A DNA stretch of 45,391 nt, from the NCBI GenBank assembly GCA_038213135.1, contig JBBQTQ010000007.1, positions 1 to 45,391 of the forward strand, given 5' to 3'. This document shows, in pieces, positions 40,686 to 45,391 of the stretch; position 1 is the stretch's first letter, and each line of letters begins with the position of its first letter. Both the position numbers and the translations under genes were made by a program. The notes beneath the pieces are model-generated. The model was not told the origin of the DNA. It saw only the letters and a list, made by a program, of their open reading frames with translations, and did no database searches. The DNA comes from JBBQTQ01 sp038213135. GTDB taxonomy: Bacteria > Actinomycetota > Thermoleophilia > Gaiellales > Gaiellaceae.

Positions 40686-40709
40686 GAAGGCCGCCTTTCG
40701 GCGGCCTTC
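40686..40709 (+). terminator. Terminator hairpin after the MNT-HEPN pair
   Basis: GAAGGCCGCC (40686-40695), loop TTTC, GGCGGCCTTC (40700-40709): a perfect 10-bp stem five bases after the stop codon. No U-run follows. Confidence 0.75.
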
Positions 40710-40826
40710 GGAAACTAGAGGGCTGAGCTTTGGCGGGGTCGCGGCGCTTGCTCCAGGTCTGCCGTGCGGGGTTCGGCAGCAGCCCGTAACGCTCTTCTAC
40801 CTGTTATCGGCGGATCCTGCACCTGG

Positions 40827-41597
40827 CTAAAGTGACCGTTGATACGAACGGAAGGTCCAGGTTGCGAACGCGGCCGTCAGGGCAACCGCTCCGACCAGCA
40901 GACCGAGGTGTTCGAACACCGAGCCCCAGTGGCCGCCCGCGACCACCGCGTTCCTGGCGGCGCGCACGCCCCAGTCGACCGGGTTGAAGCGCGAGATCGA
41001 CTGCATCCAGCTCGGCATCACCTGCCGGGTGATCAGGATCGTCGAGAGGAACATCAGCGGTAGCCCCACGAAGTTCGCCGCGGCGATCATCGTTGCCTCC
41101 TTCCGGACGAGCAGCGCGATTCCATTCGAGATTCCCGCGAAGACCATCGACACGAGCGCCGCAGCCAGGAAGACGACCAGCCAACCGAGCGCGCCGCCGT
41201 GCACCCGAACGCCCAACGCGAGCCCTACGAGCAGCAGGATCAGCGCCTGGATCATCGCGACGATGCCGGCGCGAACGATCTGCGACATGACGATCGAGAG
41301 CCGCGAGGCGGGTGAGGCGAGGAACCGATCGACGACGTGCCGGTTCAGGTCGTTGATCATCGCCATCCCCGCCCAAGTGCCGCCGAAGAAGGCGTTCATG
41401 ACGACGATCCCGGGCATCAGGAACTCGACATAGGTCGACGCGCCGCCACGTAGCGCGGGCACGCGCGAGAAGAGCTGCCCGTAGAGCAGCAGCCAGATCA
41501 TCGGCTGGATCACGAGCAGCGCAATCCAGATCGGCTCGCGCATCAGGTTGCGGCCCTGACGCACGACCATCCACCACGTGTGGGCGGCGACTCTCAC
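40827..41597 (-). CDS. ABC-2 type exporter permease (DrrB-like)
   Basis: A 256-residue permease with six hydrophobic segments and the ABC-2 signature region F-N-P-V-D-W-G-V-R-A-A-R near residue 210, as in daunorubicin-resistance DrrB proteins. D-R-F-L-A-S-P-A-S-R-L lies in the coupling loop. The GTG start directly follows the TAG of the ATPase gene with no gap. The two genes form a complete DrrAB-like drug or lipid exporter. It is unrelated in detail to the exporter at 13.4-15.9 kb, which has two permeases. The substrate is unknown. Confidence 0.88.
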   Translation of the reverse strand: MRVAAHTWWMVVRQGRNLMREPIWIALLVIQPMIWLLLYGQLFSRVPALRGGASTYVEFLMPGIVVMNAFFGGTWAGMAMINDLNRHVVDRFLASPASRLSIVMSQIVRAGIVAMIQALILLLVGLALGVRVHGGALGWLVVFLAAALVSMVFAGISNGIALLVRKEATMIAAANFVGLPLMFLSTILITRQVMPSWMQSISRFNPVDWGVRAARNAVVAGGHWGSVFEHLGLLVGAVALTAAFATWTFRSYQRSL

Positions 41598-42551
41598 CTA
41601 GCCGACTCCGTCCTCGGCCGAGAAATCGCGGCCCGTGTAGTGGAGGTAGACGTCGTCGAGCGAGGGCCGGGCGGTCGTCACCGAGGCGACGCCGATGCCC
41701 TTGCCCTCAAGCGTCGAGAGGATGACGGGGATCGCCTGCGCACCGTTCGGGACGCGGGTGCGGACGTGCTGGCCGTCGACGATCGCCTCCGTGGCGTCGG
41801 CGAGCGCCTCCAGCAGGCTCGCAGCCTCCTCCGCCCGTCCGTTGGCGAGCTCGACCGTCACCGACTCGCCGCGGAGATCGCGCTTCAGGCCCTCGGGCGT
41901 GCCCTCGACCACGACCTTGCCGCGGCTTAGGATCGCCAGGCGGTTGGCGAGCTGGTCGGCCTCCTCGAGGTAATGCGTGGTCAGGAGGATCGTCAGCCCT
42001 TCCGCAGCGGCGAGCCGCTCGACCTCGACCCACATCGCGACCCGCGCCTCCGGGTCGAGGCCGGTGGTCGGCTCGTCGAGGAACAGCACCTTGGGCCGGT
42101 GGACGAGGCCGAGGGCGATGTCGAGCCGCCGGCGCATCCCTCCCGAGTAGCCGCGGACGAGCCGGTCGGCGGCCTCGGCGATCCCGACGAGCTCGAGTAG
42201 CTGCTCGACGCGGTCGCGCAGCTCCCGGCCGGCCATCCCGTGCAGCCGGCCCTGCAGGAGGAGGTTCTCGCGCCCGGTTCCCTCCCGGTCGGCGCCCGAC
42301 TCCTGCGGGACGTAGCCGAACGCACGACGGGCGCGGTTCGGGTGCTGGAGGACGTCCTCGCCCGCGACGAACGCTCGGCCCTCGTCCGGGGTCGTGAGCG
42401 TCGTCAGCACGCGGACGCTCGTCGACTTGCCCGCCCCGTTCGGGCCGAGCAGCGCGAAGACCTCGCCGGCGGCGACGGTGAAGCTGACCCCGTCCAGGGC
42501 CTGCACGCTTCCGTAGTGCTTCCGGAGACCCTCCGCGACGATCGCATCCAC
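41598..42551 (-). CDS. ABC exporter ATP-binding protein (DrrA-like)
   Basis: A 317-residue ATPase of the DrrA type. Walker A is L-L-G-P-N-G-A-G-K-S-T, the signature G-Y-S-G-G-M-R-R-R-L, Walker B V-L-F-L-D-E-P-T-T-G-L-D-P and the switch T-T-H-Y-L-E-E-A. The C-terminal 90 residues form the DrrA-specific regulatory domain, ending in R-P-S-L-D-D-V-Y-L-H-Y-T-G, which is diagnostic. The GTG at 42551 is supported by a TAGACT box eight bases upstream and by V-D-A-I-V-A-E-G-L-R-K being a normal N-terminus; the longer Arg-rich extension is a shadow of the divergent gene. Confidence 0.92.
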   Translation of the reverse strand: MDAIVAEGLRKHYGSVQALDGVSFTVAAGEVFALLGPNGAGKSTSVRVLTTLTTPDEGRAFVAGEDVLQHPNRARRAFGYVPQESGADREGTGRENLLLQGRLHGMAGRELRDRVEQLLELVGIAEAADRLVRGYSGGMRRRLDIALGLVHRPKVLFLDEPTTGLDPEARVAMWVEVERLAAAEGLTILLTTHYLEEADQLANRLAILSRGKVVVEGTPEGLKRDLRGESVTVELANGRAEEAASLLEALADATEAIVDGQHVRTRVPNGAQAIPVILSTLEGKGIGVASVTTARPSLDDVYLHYTGRDFSAEDGVG

Positions 42552-42559
42552 GAGGTTCG

Positions 42560-42580
42560 AGTCTAGGGAACCTCTACGAT
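42560..42580. promoter_or_regulatory. Divergent leaderless promoters between drrA-like and osmC-like genes
   Basis: In a 35-bp gap, AGTCTA at 42560-42565 is TAGACT on the minus strand, eight bases before the ATPase GTG. TACGAT (42575-42580) on the plus strand is six bases before the OsmC GTG. Both fit leaderless transcription. Confidence 0.45.
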
Positions 42581-42586
42581 CCGCCC

Positions 42587-42955
42587 GTGCCCACCTACCG
42601 TGCGGCGGCGTACTCCAGCGACACCTTCGGCCGCGCGCACGGCGAGGTGCGGGCGAACCGGTTTCTGATCGACGACCCGCAGGGCGACCCGTACAACGGC
42701 CCCGGCGAAGCACCGGGCTCCGGCGAGTTCTTCCTGACCGGGGTCGTGGGCTGTGCGGTGCTGATGATCGGCCGGATCGCGCAAGCGGAGGGCCTGCCGC
42801 TGGAGCGTGTGCGGGCCGAGATGGAGGCCTCGCGAGAGCCGGACACGAGTCGCGACGGGTTCGCGGTGTTCGAGCGGGCGCGTCTGAAGCTGGAGCTCAC
42901 CGGGCTCACGGACGAGCAGGCCGGGCAGCTCGTCGAGACGTTCAAGCGCCGCTGA
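42587..42955 (+). CDS. OsmC family protein
   Basis: A 122-residue OsmC/Ohr superfamily protein; characterised members reduce organic hydroperoxides with a Cys pair. The block F-F-L-T-G-V-V-G-C-A-V-L-M-I-G-R-I-A-Q-A-E-G-L-P-L-E-R-V has the conserved first Cys at the start of the long helix. The second conserved Cys, expected in the C-terminal half, is absent; this half contains no Cys. So classical Ohr peroxidase chemistry is doubtful. The length is somewhat short for the family (about 135-145). GTG start with a leaderless-type promoter. Confidence 0.8.
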   Translation: MPTYRAAAYSSDTFGRAHGEVRANRFLIDDPQGDPYNGPGEAPGSGEFFLTGVVGCAVLMIGRIAQAEGLPLERVRAEMEASREPDTSRDGFAVFERARLKLELTGLTDEQAGQLVETFKRR

Positions 42956-43033
42956 CCGCTCTACGGCGCGGTCGCGGTCGCGACCCCTGACACCACGGTG
43001 GACTACGAGCTAGGCCCTGGGTTAGCTGAGACC

Positions 43034-43063
43034 GAGGGACAGGCCTCTAGAGGCCTGTCCCTC
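43034..43063. repeat. Perfect 30-bp palindrome containing GGGACAGGCC
   Basis: GAGGGACAGGCCTCT (43034-43048) is followed at once by its exact complement (43049-43063), in the gap after the OsmC gene and before the convergent methyltransferase end. The GGGACAGGCC word also forms the arms at 8636-8715. It may terminate both genes or be a REP-like repeat. Confidence 0.7.
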
Positions 43064-43079
43064 ACACCACGTCGTTGGA

Positions 43080-43742
43080 TTACTTCACCACGTAAGCGAG
43101 TTTTTTCCCCAAGACCACAGGCTCGCGCTTCACGGTGGTGCAGAACTCGGCCCAGGCCGGATTCCAGTTCCAGTCGTCCGCGACGAGCACACCGTCGTCC
43201 GCGAGTACCGGCCAGGCCGTGCGGAACTCGAAGGCCATGCACTCGTAGGAGTGCTCGCTGTCGTGCATGAAGAATCCGATCGGGCCGAGCCGCGCCAGCA
43301 GCCCCGGCAGCTCGTCGTCGCTGCGGCCGACGGTCAGCTCCCAGCGCTCCTTCAGCTCCGCCGGGATCGTCCAGCCGGGCTCCTTGCCGGGCGGGATCGC
43401 CGCGCCGCCCTTGCCCTCCCAGAACGTGCCCGGCTCGTAGTCCGCGCCGGCGATCTCGGGCAGGTCGATCGAGTGGAGCCGGCCGCGCTCGTTGCGCTGG
43501 AGCGCCAAGAGCAGGAAGGCGGTCGAGAAGCCGTTGCAGACACCGGTCTCGACGGCTACCTCCGGCTGCTGCTCGCGTAGGAGTGCGTAGAGCCGGATTC
43601 CCTCCTCGTAGCCGAGGCGGCCGGTGTTGTAGCGGCTCGCCGGCTCGACAATCCCCCAGAACTCGTCGTAGGTCGCCTTCAGGTGGTCGACGAGGCCGCT
43701 CTCCTCGACCTCCTCGCGGTAGCGCTCGGCGACCTCCAGCAC
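43080..43742 (-). CDS. Class I SAM-dependent methyltransferase (Methyltransf_24-like)
   Basis: A 220-residue protein with a Rossmann methyltransferase fold. The SAM loop is A-V-E-T-G-V-C-N-G-F-S-T-A-F-L-L, the following acidic residue is in L-H-S-I-D-L-P, and F-F-M-H-D-S-E-H-S-Y-E is the motif of the Methyltransf_24/cephalosporin-hydroxylase-like group with a possible metal-binding D-x-E-H. D-G-V-L-V-A-D-D-W-N-W-N follows. It lies divergent from a glycosyltransferase, and similar enzymes methylate or hydroxylate sugars in glycan loci. The GTG start at 43742 is supported by a TAGGCT box six bases upstream. Substrate is unknown. Confidence 0.85.
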   Translation of the reverse strand: MLEVAERYREEVEESGLVDHLKATYDEFWGIVEPASRYNTGRLGYEEGIRLYALLREQQPEVAVETGVCNGFSTAFLLLALQRNERGRLHSIDLPEIAGADYEPGTFWEGKGGAAIPPGKEPGWTIPAELKERWELTVGRSDDELPGLLARLGPIGFFMHDSEHSYECMAFEFRTAWPVLADDGVLVADDWNWNPAWAEFCTTVKREPVVLGKKLAYVVK

Positions 43743-43748
43743 CGTTCG

Positions 43749-43754
43749 AGCCTA
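43749..43754 (-). promoter_or_regulatory. -10 box of the methyltransferase gene
   Basis: TAGGCT on the minus strand, six bases before the GTG at 43742, fits the leaderless pattern seen elsewhere in the window. Confidence 0.35.
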
Positions 43755-43856
43755 GCGAACGGCCGATCGGCCGCCGAGCGGACGAGCAGGTCCGGCGTTG
43801 CGATCGTGCGAACGTCCGATTTCGGGGCGGAGCGCCGCGCTCGATGCTGGACGCTC

Positions 43857-45116
43857 GTGCGTCTCCTGCTGGTCCCGTTCTACTTTCCACCGGCGGGCGG
43901 CGGCGGAGTGCAACGGCCCCTCAAGCTGGCGGAGCACCTGGCGGCGCTCGGAATCGACGTCCGCGTGCTCGCGCCCGACGACCCGAAATGGATCCACCGC
44001 GACCCGCTGCTCGAGACGCCGGACGGGATGCCCGTCGACCGCGCGCCGTACTACGGCCCGCGCGGGCGCCTGCCCGCGCATGAGCTGCACGGCCGAACCG
44101 GACTCGATCTCGCTGTTCGGCGGGCGCTTTTGACGCCGCGACGGCTGCTCGTACCGGACGAGACCCTTCCCTGGCTCGCAACGGCCGTCCCCAAGGCGAT
44201 CCGGCTCGTCCGCCGCGAGCGGATCGACGTCGTGATGACCACCTCGCCGCCGGTCTCCGTGCACCTGCTCGGAGCGCTCGTCAAGCGCCGCACGGGCGTG
44301 CGCTGGGTTGCCGACGTTCGCGACTCGATCCTTGCCAAGGAGGACCGCGCCGTCGAGCGGTGGCTCGTTCGCACCAAGGAGCAACTTCAGGGCCGCGTCG
44401 CGCCGTTCGTCGCGCGCAACGCCGATGCCGCGGTTGCGGTTACCGAGACGATCGCCGGCGAGCTGCGGCAGTTCAATCCTTCGCTGCCCGTGGCCGTGAT
44501 CCCGAACGGCTGCGACTTCGAGGACTTCGAGGGGCTCGAGTACCGGCCGACGGACACCTTCCGGATCACGCATACCGGCAGCTTCTTCGGCAAGCGCGAC
44601 CCACGGCCGTTTCTCGAGGCGCTCGCCACCTCGGACACGGCGATCGTCGCGCACTTCGTCGGCGACTTCCGTCCGCGCGATCGCGAGTGGGCCGCGGGCC
44701 TCGGTCTCGGCAAGCGGCTCGAGCTGACTCCGTTCCTGCCGCATCACGAGACGCTCGCGCTCCAGCGGGACTCGGAGGCGCTGTTGCTCCTGCTACCCGA
44801 GCTCGGCGAGCGCGGCCGGGACATCCCCTCCGGGAAGCTCTACGAGTATCTCGCCGCCGCCCGGCCGATCCTCGCGGCGGTTCCTCCGGACGGATCCGCT
44901 GCGGCGATCGTCCGCCAGACGGGTGCGGGGATCGTCGTGCCTCCCGACGACGTCTCGGCGATCTCTGAGGCTCTGGGCACGCTCGTCGCGCGCTGGCGCG
45001 CGGGCGACCTGCCCGACGTCAGCCTCAGCGAGGAGCAGCGCGAGCGGTTCTCGCGGACGACTCGTGCCCGCGAGCTGGCGGACTTCCTGGGAGGGCTTGG
45101 CGAAAGCATTCGCTGA
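43857..45116 (+). CDS. Glycosyltransferase family 4-like protein
   Basis: A 419-residue GT-B fold glycosyltransferase. The N-terminus R-L-L-L-V-P-F-Y-F-P-P-A-G-G-G-G-V-Q-R is the donor-loop pattern of GT4 enzymes. V-V-M-T-T-S-P-P-V-S-V-H, W-V-A-D-V-R-D-S-I and V-I-P-N-G-C-D follow, and the C-terminal site shows L-L-L-P-E-L-G-E-R-G-R-D-I-P-S-G-K-L-Y-E-Y-L-A-A-A-R-P, the region that holds the nucleotide sugar. It probably adds a sugar to a lipid-linked or surface glycan. The GTG at 43857 is chosen because the GT4 N-terminus starts there; the longer frame is a shadow. Its last nine codons lie inside repeat copy D. Confidence 0.9.
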   Translation: MRLLLVPFYFPPAGGGGVQRPLKLAEHLAALGIDVRVLAPDDPKWIHRDPLLETPDGMPVDRAPYYGPRGRLPAHELHGRTGLDLAVRRALLTPRRLLVPDETLPWLATAVPKAIRLVRRERIDVVMTTSPPVSVHLLGALVKRRTGVRWVADVRDSILAKEDRAVERWLVRTKEQLQGRVAPFVARNADAAVAVTETIAGELRQFNPSLPVAVIPNGCDFEDFEGLEYRPTDTFRITHTGSFFGKRDPRPFLEALATSDTAIVAHFVGDFRPRDREWAAGLGLGKRLELTPFLPHHETLALQRDSEALLLLLPELGERGRDIPSGKLYEYLAAARPILAAVPPDGSAAAIVRQTGAGIVVPPDDVSAISEALGTLVARWRAGDLPDVSLSEEQRERFSRTTRARELADFLGGLGESIR

Positions 45117-45252
45117 GCCGCCAGGCCGCGCTGCTCGCCCCGATGCGGCGTCCTCGGTCGCGCCCATATGCCCGCATATGAGCGCTCCCTGCGTCCTTGC
45201 CTCGGAACGAGCATCGCAGCCTGACGACGAGGAACGTTCCGCCAAGCCCTCC
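45090..45252 (+). repeat. Structured dispersed repeat, copy D (about 163 bp)
   Basis: The terminal arms GGAGGGCTTGGCG (45090-45102) and CGCCAAGCCCTCC (45240-45252) are a perfect 13-bp inverted repeat. The core CGGCGTCCTCGGTCGCGCC leads to a central hairpin CATATGC/GCATATG (45165-45180), then AGCGCTCCCTGCGTCCTTGCCTC-like sequence shared with copy B. The left arm overlaps the 3' end of the glycosyltransferase gene, including its stop codon. An insertion sequence begins shortly after the right arm. Confidence 0.85.
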
Positions 45253-45337
45253 TAGACGATTGATTCCGAAGTCGTAGGGACCGGCGGGCTGGCGCCGAAG
45301 TCGGCGGTGTCCACACACCGTTGACCAGGAGGCCACG

Positions 45338-45391
45338 ATGTCCGCCGACCTCGACGCCTTGCTGACGCACGTTTACGTGCTCGTTGATGAT
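45338..45391 (+). CDS. Start of an insertion-sequence transposase (truncated by window edge)
   Basis: Eighteen codons from an ATG with an AGGAGG ribosome site at 45327-45332 run to the window edge: M-S-A-D-L-D-A-L-L-T-H-V-Y-V-L-V-D-D. This matches the N-terminal pattern D-L-D-x-L-L-T-x-x-Y-V-x-x-D-D of actinobacterial DDE transposases, possibly IS982-like; the family is uncertain from so few residues. The 85 bases between repeat D and this ATG should contain the element's left end; CCGAAGTCG occurs twice there (near 45266 and 45294), but I cannot define the terminal repeat. Confidence 0.5.
   Translation, partial: MSADLDALLTHVYVLVDD

Noticed and set aside
42549..42590. T-loop-like GGTTCGAGTC suggesting a tRNA end
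   Set aside because: No matching acceptor, D or anticodon arms; the bases are explained by two divergent start codons and TAGACT/TACGAT boxes.

Overview
The window comes from a high-G+C bacterium, most likely an actinobacterium of the Thermoleophilia type (Gaiellales/Solirubrobacterales-like). That placement is inferred from G+C-rich codon use, frequent GTG/TTG starts, leaderless-type promoters, futalosine-type menaquinone genes and a Bacillus-like split menaquinol:cytochrome c reductase; no marker gene proves it. There is no tRNA, rRNA or CRISPR array.

Layout. 1-2.5 kb: end of hemB, then hemL and two small unknowns. 2.8-3.4 kb: a secreted His-rich protein. 3.5-13.4 kb: a respiratory quinone block with ubiD, Rieske protein, cytochrome b6-like protein, a subunit IV/cytochrome c fusion, ubiX, ubiE, polyprenyl synthase, mqnA, an atypical radical SAM gene and mqnC. 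These genes make menaquinone and the complex that oxidises it. 13.4-15.9 kb (minus strand): a three-gene ABC-2 exporter. 16.0-22.9 kb: a RAYT-like transposase relative lacking key catalytic residues, a phosphodiester glycosidase-like secreted protein, DedA, DegT aminotransferase, a UDP-sugar 4,6-dehydratase and a membrane-anchored beta-propeller. 23.0-28.6 kb: UvrD-like helicase, DUF354 protein, LysR regulator, iron-type alcohol dehydrogenase/maleylacetate reductase and a methyltransferase.

28.6-39.6 kb is one very compact 13-gene run: a short fumarate-reductase-like flavoprotein, two-subunit Fe-S fumarase, ComA-type phosphosulfolactate synthase, APS reductase, APS kinase, ATP sulfurylase, a TauE/SafE transporter, then a formyltransferase-like enzyme, two PIG-L deacetylases, an Ig-like secreted protein and an O-antigen-ligase-like protein. 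It can make sulfite from sulfate and feed it to ComA, which suggests organosulfonate synthesis, possibly tied to cell-surface glycans. 39.6-40.7 kb is a nucleotidyltransferase/HEPN-like pair with lower G+C. 40.8-45.4 kb holds a DrrAB-like ABC exporter, OsmC protein, a methyltransferase, a glycosyltransferase and the start of an insertion sequence.

The most striking non-coding signal is a dispersed, strongly structured element of about 150-163 bp in four copies (439-588, 6041-6190, 7855-8016, 45090-45252). The copies share internal sequence, but their stems differ between copies while staying self-complementary. In three copies the element fills a gene-to-gene gap and ends exactly at the next gene's start codon.
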